Below, one piece after another: positions 8,814 through 18,217 of a stretch of 28,380 nt of DNA. Origin of the DNA: Basidiobolus ranarum (Eukaryota; Basidiobolomycota; Basidiobolomycetes; Basidiobolales); contig JASJQH010000116.1 in assembly GCA_040143965.1 (NCBI GenBank), forward strand, positions 1-28,380. The letters run 5' to 3'. A model generated the notes under the pieces. That model was not told where the DNA came from. It did not search any database and worked only from the letters and a program-made list of their open reading frames with translations. Made by a program: the position numbers and the translations under genes. Position 1 is the stretch's first letter. Every line of letters begins with the position of its first letter.

Positions 8814-9083
8814 ATGAAATATACCACTGGATTAGTTGCTCTTTTCGCTGTCGCCACAGCCGTTGAAGGTGTATTGGTTGGCCAAACCACTCAAAATGGT
8901 GTCTCTTACTTGTGGAATTGCCCTGGTAACCCCATACCTACCCTGCAAGTGATTTGCGCTAACAACCCTACCAGCTGCACCTTCAAAGCCCCCATGAACT
9001 TCAATTGTAAAGTATTGAGTACTTGTAACCTATTAAGTGGTGAGATGCTGGGTCAAGGCTGCACTATCATGCCAAAAAAATAA
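8814..9083 (+). CDS. Small secreted cysteine-rich protein
   Basis: An 89-residue intronless protein. The N-terminus is a typical secretion signal (MKYTTGLVALFAVATAVEG), with likely cleavage after residue 19. The mature part is about 70 residues with six cysteines (in WNC, VIC, TSC, FNC, STC and QGC), an even number that suggests three disulfide bonds in an extracellular protein. I chose ATG 8814 because the frame upstream contains only a TTG. A TATA box sits about 50 bases upstream, and overlapping AATAAA-type signals follow the stop directly. I recognise no family. By size, secretion and cysteine content it could be an effector-like, antimicrobial or cell-wall protein, but the sequence does not decide among these. 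Confidence 0.75.
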   Translation: MKYTTGLVALFAVATAVEGVLVGQTTQNGVSYLWNCPGNPIPTLQVICANNPTSCTFKAPMNFNCKVLSTCNLLSGEMLGQGCTIMPKK

Positions 9084-12000
9084 TAAATAAAGTAAATCTG
9101 GTTAGCTATTAATTCTTTTTTTCTAACATTGAAGTAAATGGTGATGGAAACAATATGAACGCGATATTAGTAGTAAATAAAAGGTTTTCTTCAGAGATAT
9201 ATATATATATGAGAGTCAAGAGCTCAATCCTTCATTATCAGACAGTAATGGGCATATAGTCCAAATCTTACCCAATACGGCAAGGTCACTTCAATACTCT
9301 GCAATCAAGCATCTTGATGTAAGTACAGTGTCAAGGGGAAAAGGCTGGAGAAGAATATGGGCGTATAGGTTATAATTTCAAATGAACACAGACCAGCTTA
9401 TTGAATCCATCAGTCTTCTTAATTGTATCAACCATATTGAAGAACTCCTCTCCTGCAGAGTGAGTTAACTCTTTACGAATATTCTTAGTGCATTAGTGAG
9501 CTAGCACAACAAAACCTCTTATGTAGCTTAATACTTTAATTCAAGTCAAACTGAGATTGGTGACATAGATACTATACTATACCAATACCTTTGGATTGAA
9601 AACTGATGCTATGAATACAATATCAATGGCAGTGTTTCATATTCTTGTGCAATAGAAATGCATATATCTATATGAATACTGCTTAGACTTCTATTGAATT
9701 TATGCTGTATATATGTTGTTTAAAATACAAATAGTGTAAGATGGAGTAGAGATATGTACTATTGACACTATTGCAAGCACCATCAATGATAAAGCATCCT
9801 AACATTTTGAGTGGATTATCCCCAGGATGAGTATCATAATTGGAATTCTTTTGCCATCATAGTGAACACAATAACACTTTATCAAATCTGATTTGAGCGA
9901 TCTGGGGTGGCGACAGAGGAATATAGAAGCAAGAATCATACTCGGTAAAATCTCGGCGAACTCTAGCCATTGTAGTAACAATCCTAGCCGAATTTTGGGA
10001 TTAGGGTTAGGCATTAGAGTCTCGGCTTTCGGTTGTACTTGAACTGACAGCTGAGTTTGACAAAATTAGCATAAGGATTTACTAGAATTATATGTACATA
10101 CTATTTGGTAATTTTTGCATGTGATTGTAGTCGTCATCCTTTGGAGCTGATAATCTAAGACGGCTGTTGCTTATTAACCAAGCAAGTTGAAGCAGAAGAA
10201 TATTTATCCTTGTATATATCCCTTGTATAAATGGACTGTTACAATTAATCCAGAGCGGCCTGTACAATGCTTGAGCGTGCAATACCTATATATGGCTCAT
10301 TACGAATATGGTATATATAGTAAATCCAAGCTTCGTATCTCTTTCAACAACAATATGATTCTCAGATTTCGATCAATAATAATAAACTAAATAGCCTTAG
10401 TAATGAAAGTCCTACCTAAATTAGTCAGATATCTACTTATGGTATTAATTTATTGATCTGCTTACTAGAGAATTAGACCACCTGTTTAAAGGTCTTCCAT
10501 ATTGTAGATCTCATTCAACTTTGACCATTAGGAAAATAAAGAATAAGATAGTAACTAAAGAGAAGTAGATCATAATATCACAAGTATTGAGAAAGACTAT
10601 GCTAGCATGCAATTCATACTGACGCTGAAAACTGATTCAACTGTTCATCTGTACATTGTGATGACTCAATAAGGAATAGGCAAAGAAGATTCATGTAGTG
10701 CATTGTTTATCTTCATTAACTAATGTACAGTGTACGAATTGTTTACACTTCTAGTCATCTTCTTATAGGATTTGAGAAATAGTCCATTGAATCAGTATGT
10801 GCACAATAGAGCTGTATAAAGGAATTCTTTTGATATACTATGATATATGCTTAGCGTTTCCCTCAAAACAAAGAACACCTGTTGTACAAGATAAGTAATA
10901 CTATACGGCAATATGTATGCATTTAATTGTGCTAATTCAATTCTATGAGAACACAAAGGCATTTTTCATCTTTAAAGTTTGTAGTACCAATAAAATCATG
11001 TCAACAAACTATATGTAAGATCAAAAGATAGTCGGCGTGTACAATAGTGCCATATAACTCTCTCCTCAAACTGCCATCGATTTTGTGCAAGACACTGAAA
11101 GTATCTTAAACTATGAGATATAATACCTGGCAATTTTAACAGCTGTCCAAGCGGAGTGAGGATATTTTATGTTTATATATGCCAACTATAATATGAACAC
11201 TTTCTTCTGCCCCAATAGTTCCAAATTAGATGTGTTCCATCATGAGAAAAAAATTCATCATGAAATCTTCTGCTATCATTGTAATGGATGATTTCTCTAA
11301 CATGATGACAAGAACGTTGATATAAGAAAGTAACTGCTATCATTGTAATGGGTGATATAAGAAAGTAACTGCTATCATTGTAATGGGTGATATAAGAAAG
11401 TAACTGCTATCATTGTAATGGGTGATTTCTCTAACATGATGATATAAGAAAGTAAACGGGAGCGGGAAATTCCACAAATCCTGTACAATGAAAAATCATT
11501 AAACAAAATTGACTAATTTATTCCATTCAGTTAAATTGTGGTTTAAATGATTTCTTTCTCGATTGTTGATGTACACAGAACTATAATACTCCATGTCAAG
11601 AACTACTAATGTCTTCGGGAATATTGTACAATTGACACGATAAACAACCTTTTAGGTTAACTTTTAGATGAGATGGCGATATTACTCTGACCAATGGTTT
11701 AAATATTACAATAGCCATAACATGATAGCACCCATATGTAGCATCTTACTTATCAAGTAAACTATTCCATCATTGTTTATGAAGCCTATGCCCATACAAA
11801 GCCAAAGTCGGCCTATATCATCTCAGATCAACTAAGTTGTGCATAAGGTCCATGTGAACGATGATATTTTTCAAAGAAATGACAAGTGAGCAAATATCCA
11901 AACAAGTGAAAATGTTTTCAGCCATGTTTATGCTCCCTAGTCAAGGTGTTCAGGAGTTTCACAGCCCTATGGCCACACAGAATGTGGTTACTTCATCATG

Positions 12001-12779
12001 CAAAACCCTGTAGTGCGACTACTACTGGGTACTAGTTTTCTCAAGACTTTCATTTGTATTTGCTATATCTACCAATAATGCGAATCCTACTTGTTTCCTG
12101 TTTACACTTGTGAAGTTTTACAATGAAAAAAAGAACCACAAAAGTGAACACGAAGAGACAATCGTGGAATATATCCGAGCAATGATATCAATCAACATTC
12201 CTTAATAACCCCAAAATCAACTATAGCACTATTATTTAAGATGATCACCAATACTTCGCCAATGAAAAGCTAGGCTGTACTCCAAATGCCCACATTGCAC
12301 GATGTCATCAGTACAAAAACAGGTTCATGGGGATCTGAGCCAGTTTTTAGATGTCCTCCAGTACTGCTTGTAACACGAGTCACATTTCATCTGCCTAATT
12401 CATCTTTCATGAAACGTATGTTCTGCACACATATTGCTCTGGAATCTTGTAGTCTCACCTACACTCAGAATAGTGTGACTTGATTTCATATATTCTACTC
12501 TATTGCCAATCATATAATATACTATATTGACCATCAGGTACTAACAACACCGTAAAGCCACCAATTTGTCCCAATGAGCATCATTTATTACTTGTACACA
12601 CAAATGTATCTCAGAACACACAACTTCACTTATAGGCATTAAAGTTACCCCAAAAACCCCGACCTCGTGCGAGGCATCAACAAGCCCTAAGACTCAGTCC
12701 AAGACTCCACGCACATTCTTAAATAGAGAAAGTTCTGGTGATCAAATTGAACTTCTTAATACATTCTTTGTTTTAAGCA
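9084..12779. other. Long gene-poor intergenic region
   Basis: No gene can be supported in about 3.7 kb. The sequence is AT-rich with scattered short frames. It contains an AT microsatellite near 9200-9213, a telomere-type motif at 10001-10011, and the 35-base tandem repeat at 11319-11423. The last few hundred bases are presumably the amidase promoter; the small inverted repeat CCTCG/CGAGG lies at 12663-12674. I see no clear TATA box there. Confidence 0.5.
11319..11423 (+). repeat. 35-bp tandem repeat, three copies
   Basis: The unit starts GATATAAGAAAGTAACTGCT and ends TGTAATGGGT (11319-11353, 11354-11388, 11389-11423). Diverged half-units with GATTTCTCTAACATGATGA flank it on both sides. The copies are directly adjacent, with no spacers between them. 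Confidence 0.95.
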
Positions 12780-14354
12780 ATGCACTCCCTCAAAGCCCTT
12801 ACCCTTTTGGGTACACTATGCTTCTCGGTGCTAGCCAATGCTCATAATACTCCGTTCAAGATTGAGGAAGCCTCTATCCGTGACATTCAAGCTGCTTTTG
12901 ATAAAAAAACTCTTACATCTCGTCAATTAGTGGAATGGTACGTCAACCGTATCCACGAGCATGATCACCACTACAATTCTGTCTCGGAGATCAACCCTGA
13001 TATCTTCAAACTTGCCAGTAAAGCCGATGCTGAACGTAAGGCTGGCAAAAAGAGAGGTCCTCTTCATGGTATCCCCATTTTACTGAAGGATAATATTGCT
13101 ACTGGAGATAAGATGCATAATACTGCTGGTTCTTTGGCATTATATAGTGACGCATGTAAGCCAACCAGGGATTCCACCATTGCCTCGAAGCTTCGCAAAG
13201 CTGGTGCTCTTATACTTGGTAAGGCATGTATGTCAGAATGGGCCAATTTCCGTACAAGTGATGGCTCAGGTGCTGAATATAAAGACGCTGATGGCTGGAG
13301 TGGTCGCTGCGGTCAAACTCGCAATGCTTATAACATCACTCGCTCACCCTCTGGATCCAGTGGTGGACCTGCAGTTGCGGTTGCATTAAATTTTGTAACT
13401 GCTTCTATAGGTACTGATACTGATTGCTCAATCACCGCCCCTGCCGCTATCCATGGTCTTGTCGGTATTCGCCCTACAGTTGGTTTGATCTCTCGTGACA
13501 TGGTTATTCCAATCGCACATTCACAGGATACTCCAGGACCTATGGCGAAGTCAGTCACTGACGCAGCTATCATGATGGAAGTTCTTGCTGGACAAGATTC
13601 TCGCGATCCTTTAACCAACATGCCACCTGTTCCCAAAAAACCAGTCAAATATACGAATTATTTGAAGAAGAATGGCCTACGAGGTGCTCGTATCGGTATC
13701 CCTCGTCATGTATTTTGGGAGAAATGGAATCGACCTGAAGAAAAGGCCGTAGCTGAACAAGCCATCCAAAAGCTTAAAGAATTGGGAGCAACCATTGTTG
13801 ATCCTGCTGATATTCTCACCATTGATCGTATCAGTGATATGAGTTACGGTTTAGGTGGTTTGGAATATACTTTACTTTATTATGAATTCAAACAAGATAT
13901 TCAAGCTTATCTCGCCAAATTGAAGAAGCAATGCCCAATGAAATCCCTTTCTGACTTGATTCAATACAACAAAGATCACGCCGATGTAGAAATGCCACTT
14001 TTCAAACAAGAGGTATTCGAGATATCACAAAACACCACCAACTTGAACGATCCTTTCTATCAGAAGACCTTACGACTTGTCCGTAAATTAAGCGGCTCTC
14101 AAGGTATTGATGCTGCATTCCGTAAGTACAAGTTGGATGCCATGTTCGTCCCAGTTGACTGGGCATTCTTCCCACCTCAACCTCTTGCTATGGCCGGTTA
14201 TCCACAGATCAATGTTCCCATTGGGACGGATGATGAGGGAGTTCCTTTTGCCGTTAGTTTCTATGCTCCTGCCTATAGCGAGCATAAATTGATCCAATAT
14301 GCTTATGCTCTGGAGCAAGCTACCAAGGCTCGTAGACCTCCTACACTCTTATAA
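12780..14354 (+). CDS. Secreted amidase (amidase-signature family)
   Basis: A 524-residue intronless protein of the amidase-signature hydrolase family, which cleaves carboxamide bonds with a Ser-cisSer-Lys triad. A signal peptide (MHSLKALTLLGTLCFSVLANA) predicts secretion. The triad is visible: Lys103 in LLKDNIAT, cis-Ser193 in PSGSSGG, and nucleophile Ser217 in TDTDCSITAP. The downstream family blocks GLVGIRPTVGLISR and IPIAHSQDTPGPMAKSV are present, as in the secreted fungal/plant-type subgroup. Length is normal for the family. One oddity: the residue just before the nucleophile is Cys216, where the subgroup normally has Gly (TDGS), in the oxyanion-hole loop. The ATG is the first in frame and starts the signal peptide directly. 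AATAAA follows at 14395-14400. The substrate cannot be read from the sequence. Confidence 0.93.
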   Translation: MHSLKALTLLGTLCFSVLANAHNTPFKIEEASIRDIQAAFDKKTLTSRQLVEWYVNRIHEHDHHYNSVSEINPDIFKLASKADAERKAGKKRGPLHGIPILLKDNIATGDKMHNTAGSLALYSDACKPTRDSTIASKLRKAGALILGKACMSEWANFRTSDGSGAEYKDADGWSGRCGQTRNAYNITRSPSGSSGGPAVAVALNFVTASIGTDTDCSITAPAAIHGLVGIRPTVGLISRDMVIPIAHSQDTPGPMAKSVTDAAIMMEVLAGQDSRDPLTNMPPVPKKPVKYTNYLKKNGLRGARIGIPRHVFWEKWNRPEEKAVAEQAIQKLKELGATIVDPADILTIDRISDMSYGLGGLEYTLLYYEFKQDIQAYLAKLKKQCPMKSLSDLIQYNKDHADVEMPLFKQEVFEISQNTTNLNDPFYQKTLRLVRKLSGSQGIDAAFRKYKLDAMFVPVDWAFFPPQPLAMAGYPQINVPIGTDDEGVPFAVSFYAPAYSEHKLIQYAYALEQATKARRPPTLL

Positions 14355-14394
14355 TCTATAGTTAACTAGATACATCCCCTTATTGGCTATAATT

Positions 14395-14412
14395 AATAAA
14401 ACAAGATTTATT
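14395..14412. terminator. Back-to-back polyadenylation signals
   Basis: AATAAA for the amidase (plus, 14395-14400) is followed six bases later by AATAAA on the minus strand (14412-14407), which could serve the convergent GPCR gene. The 188 bases between the two stop codons thus hold both 3' ends. Confidence 0.5.
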
Positions 14413-14542
14413 CGGAAATTGTGGAAGTGTGACATAGTATAAATACTCGGCTATTACCATTGGACATTATATGATTAGATGAAACTATACACTGGGGTTC
14501 ATAGGATGAATGATTGAATACCATTGGCTATTAGTTTAATGA

Positions 14543-16198
14543 TTATAAGTGTTGGATGTAACGTCTTGCTGCTGAGGGTCCCAGATGCTCATCATCGGAT
14601 ATGGATTGACTACCGGAACTTAATGGCGGATGAGACGAACTCTTCGAAGGACCATCGAATTTGTGGGGTTGTGGAGGAGAAGAGGTAGGGGAATGGTCCT
14701 CTTTGTCTACCAGCACGTGCCAGCTTTGACGCGAAGCCGAGGGTACAGTATGTGAAATGATTTGTGAGTTCATTGGCTTGCGAGGTCTATAGAGAACTCT
14801 ATTTACAAACCAGTACATAAATCCAGATTGATTGGGTGTTGGTTTGATTGGACTGGCGCCGGTTTCCACTGATAAATTGGTCATTTGAAAGCTAGCTGGT
14901 TGTGCATATTTTTCAATGAGGTCTCGACGAATGCGGTCCAAGGCACTATAAAGAGATGGATCCACTAAGAACGCGATAAAGTTGAGAATACCTGGGCTAT
15001 CAGTTGCTAAAGCGTTCAATATGTGGTTAGTTAAGAGCCGCGAACCTAGGGCTAGATCAGAACTTACCGATATTTCCAAAGAGTGAGAGCCATTTGTTGA
15101 TTTCACCATGGGTATGCATGTAAGCCTCACCTAGTAAGTTCAAATCAAGGTTAAGAATATAAAAAGTAAGGAAGCGGCATAAAAGGAAACCACGCTTACT
15201 TGCAATAAAAGGGGTTTGTGTGATGAACGGAATAAATGGATATAGCACAATTCTAGCGAGAACTCGATTAATCGCACGCTGTGTATTCCTCTGAATGGAT
15301 GTGATCTTGCCAGAACCACTGGAGCCAATATGCTTACGAAGTTTTCGATTGGTAATCACGATCTTCCTGATCACCAATCCAACCACGATGTTACAGTAAA
15401 TGATCACCACCACTGCTGGCCCAAGATACGTGACCTAAAAGAATTCTGCGTCAGTAGCTGGATGACGATGATGCTGATACGACTCTTAGTCATCCTTACC
15501 CATTCCCAGATGATTGTAGAGGATTGCGCACTATCACGATACCAGCACATTGCCTGAGCTTGGTCCCATCCAAATCTACCAGCGATGAGAGGAATGCAAG
15601 AGAGAATCAATGCCAGAACTATTGATCCACCATAATACAAGTACCGCTCCATCCACGGGAAGAATCTTCTCTCCTGAAGGACCACCCATTGCAGATTGAA
15701 GGCAACCGCTGCTGATAAGAAAAGATACAAATCTGCCGAAAAGATGATCATCCACGCGCTGCCAACACATACGTTGTGAGGAGCTTTTCAATGAAGAGAA
15801 AAGGAGAAGTTCGTAGAGAAATTAGTCACTATCCGCATCAATGTTGATATTCATTTCCACTTACTACTTTCGGTCATATAGGTATAAGCTAGAACTATGG
15901 CAGCTCTTAGTGCGTCTATTAATGATATCACTGCATTTAACCGTAAGCTTACTCGGTCCATTAAACGGGGATCATAAAGCCACAGCCCAAATGTGACTGC
16001 AACGACAAACAGACCACCCAGGATCGAAAGAATATTGAGTGTAGCTAAAGTGAACAGTGGAAGTATTAGTGGTTTTCTTCTTCAACGTTGGGTCGATCAG
16101 TACTCACTGTTGACGATGATATTAGCTTCACTGAAAGCCGTGTCGCCAATACTCAGGTTTCCGCCCGTAGGATCCGCTGCCCAATTCGAAAAGGACAT
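14543..16198 (-). CDS. cAMP-receptor-like seven-TM GPCR
   Basis: Six exons join in frame to a 438-residue protein: 16198-16108, 16044-15865, 15783-15500, 15434-15200, 15130-15068, 15006-14543. All introns are GT-AG and 61-81 bases long. Seven hydrophobic segments are visible, roughly at 33-54, 62-85, 102-126, 139-158, 186-207, 238-260 and 275-300. Cys96 before TM3 and Cys170 (CWYRD) after TM4 fit the conserved extracellular disulfide. TM7 ends in DPSLYSALDRIR, the position of the NPxxY-type motif. The loop after TM5 is basic, and the tail of about 135 residues is Ser/Pro-rich, fitting G-protein coupling and phosphorylation. The overall layout matches Dictyostelium cAR-like and fungal Git3/GPR-type receptors; the ligand is unknown. 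It converges on the amidase and diverges from the Myb gene across 2 kb. Confidence 0.85.
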
Positions 16199-17040
16199 GG
16201 GTGGGTGAAATGAAGGGAAGTGAAGAAAGAGATTTAGTAAGAAATAAAGCTGTACAGTCTACGAAAGTGCCAGAAAGAGGTTGATGGGTGAATGAAGCCA
16301 GATATATGCAAGCTTTTCTGCTCTACATTGGCGCTGATAGGTGAGCAAGAATTTATTGGTTTTCTAATCAGATGTTACTTAAAATAGAGTGCCCTTACTG
16401 TTTGGTTGAATTTTATGATGTGACCATTCGAATCTGGAAATTACCGGAGACCAACTATTCGTAGCTATTCATTACCTTAACTTGCTAACCATACGATCGA
16501 AATAACCTGCAGCGATGGACATAAAAAACCGTGCAGTAAAAGATATTCTGGCAAATCCAATTTGTACTGGACGATACGAGTGTGACCACGCATGAAACTC
16601 AACAGTGAGACCCAATCTTCATTCATATTACTTAAGCAAGCGTGACTATCTCTTGGATCTGATTTGGACGGTGTGCTGGTCAATAATGGTACGCCTCAAT
16701 GCAAGATACTGCCCTTACATGACAGAGGTAGAAAACTTTGCAAGTGCTACAAATATAGATTTGTGGACACAACGTCTGATTTAGTTGTCGAAGATTGGCC
16801 CTTCAGTTGACAACGGATTGTCTGTACACAGCCTAGATATGTGTCTTGATAAGGTGCAGGGTTGTCTTAGTTTGGTTTTTCTTTTTCGGAAAAATAGTCT
16901 AAATGGCCTCTATAAATGGTAAGTCAATTGATATTCATATAGCTAAATAGCTTGTTTGTCCTGATCAAACATAAGGGCAAGGGAGGGTTTCGTATCTCGT
17001 GTGATGTGAATCTTGATATTACTAGTGTGCAAGATTGAAT

Positions 17041-17170
17041 TAACGGTAATGGTGACCATAATCGTAACCGTAACCGTAACATAAATAAAAATTAGCATAA
17101 ACTAGCGATAGTGATTAAAATTCATGTTACCTAACCTTGGATAAACTGATGGTAACGGTAACTGTAACGT
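17041..17170 (+). promoter_or_regulatory. Cluster of Myb-type TAACNG motifs
   Basis: TAACGG at 17041-17046; TAACCG at 17065-17070 and 17071-17076; TAACGG at 17153-17158; TAACTG at 17159-17164; then TAACGT at 17165-17170. Animal-type Myb proteins bind YAAC[G/T]G. Several units follow each other at exactly six bases, so it may equally be a small satellite. It lies about 1.1 kb before the Myb gene start. Confidence 0.4.
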
Positions 17171-17444
17171 GACAGTATAGACTAGCTCAAGCTTATGTAA
17201 CCTCAAGTACATTCAACTCGACCTACGTTTCTCCTTCATACAATAGTTGTTCGGCAACATAATCTCTAATACCCTTTAGTCCACGAAATTCCAGATGTTC
17301 TGAATCCCTTACCACGATCTGAGAAATACGTTTCTAACTGAGATTCTTCCATACACCCAAATACGACCAAATTGCCGTATGCAGTTCACACATCTAATCC
17401 TTGTCTTCAGACCCACTGGCTTGGGTTAAATATCCATTTTGGTT

Positions 17445-17485
17445 GCGTCTTGGGGCCGTACCTAGAATTGTGCATATCACCAAAT
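17445..17485 (+). promoter_or_regulatory. Shared box, copy 1
   Basis: A 41-base segment (GCGTCTTGGGGCCG at one end, ACCAAAT at the other) matches a segment of equal length at 21520-21560 upstream of the bZIP gene, at about 26 of 41 positions without gaps and more with a two-base shift. Three bases later comes the CACGTC-A-GACGTG palindrome. Confidence 0.35.
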
Positions 17486-17487
17486 TG

Positions 17488-17500
17488 CACGTCAGACGTG
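17488..17500. promoter_or_regulatory. Palindrome with CRE-type half site
   Basis: CACGTCAGACGTG is a perfect six-base inverted repeat around a central A. It contains ACGTCA, the half site of CREB/ATF bZIP proteins, one of which is encoded 3 kb away. Confidence 0.4.
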
Positions 17501-18217
17501 TAATGGTAGTGGATCTTCAGGGGAGATGATCTAAATGGGATACACGCCGCTACTCCACATGCATCAAATACCTGTGGAAGTGGGAGCGGATGTGGTGCGT
17601 CGTGTAGGAGGTACCGAGTCGTTCACTAATTCACTGGGATCCTCGAAGAATCTAGGGTTAACCAACATAATACTCTCTTTTCCCACTATCTGTGGTTTAC
17701 AGCTCTATTGAAGCTCTGTATTATTGCAGGAGAAGGGCTTCTTCATATGCAATGGTAATATGCAATAAAATGAAGTTCATCTAGGGTTCATTCTAGCATC
17801 ATACTATTACGAGAGATAAAGCTAATTTAGCATGGACGGAATAGGAGGTTGAATGAAGACGAGGTGTTCATTGGAAGAAACATTCAAAAGCCCCAACCAA
17901 CATCCTCGAAACCTTATCAAATGGAAGTATACTCACTGGATTCCTGTCCTATCGTCCCCGATCCTTGGTCATGGCTCTTCTCTTGTCACTTCACCCCGCA
18001 TTAGCTCCGTAAGTCTACTACCTGGATGGTAAAATATAAAACTCGGCTGGATTCCCTCATTTGAGAATGATCTTCATTGAACTCGCAAATAGTCGAAATC
18101 TCACCATATAAAGGTATTTCTCCAAGTTTTATTGTTTATTCTGACAACCATTCAGATCTTCTATCACAAATCATTAATTCTACTCATCTTTAGATTGTCA
18201 GTACGTCGTTTGATAAC

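Larger units (their letters stand above)
16199..18217. promoter_or_regulatory. Shared GPCR/Myb intergenic region
   Basis: Two kilobases between divergently transcribed genes, without a supportable gene of its own. It holds the Myb-type motif cluster (17041-17170), the shared 41-base box (17445-17485) and the CACGTC/GACGTG palindrome (17488-17500), listed separately. A 68-codon minus frame at 16477-16683 has no start or context that supports it. Confidence 0.5.

Noticed and set aside
5895-9083. Mevalonate or terpenoid biosynthetic gene cluster around the HMGR-like gene
   Set aside because: No kinase, synthase, P450 or transporter gene is adjacent; the neighbours are repeats and a small secreted protein.
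9799-10014. Minus-strand frame of 71 codons
   Set aside because: Starts within a telomere-type repeat (TTAGGGTTAGG on the opposite strand) and has no supporting context.
11319-11423. CRISPR-like array
   Set aside because: The 35-base units follow each other directly without spacers, and the genome is eukaryotic.
12286-12483. Plus-strand frame of 65 codons before the amidase
   Set aside because: No similarity, no promoter or splice context, and composition does not differ from the surroundings; possible but unsupported.
16477-16683. Small minus-strand gene upstream of the GPCR
   Set aside because: The frame is short and cannot be joined in frame to the GPCR; no independent support.
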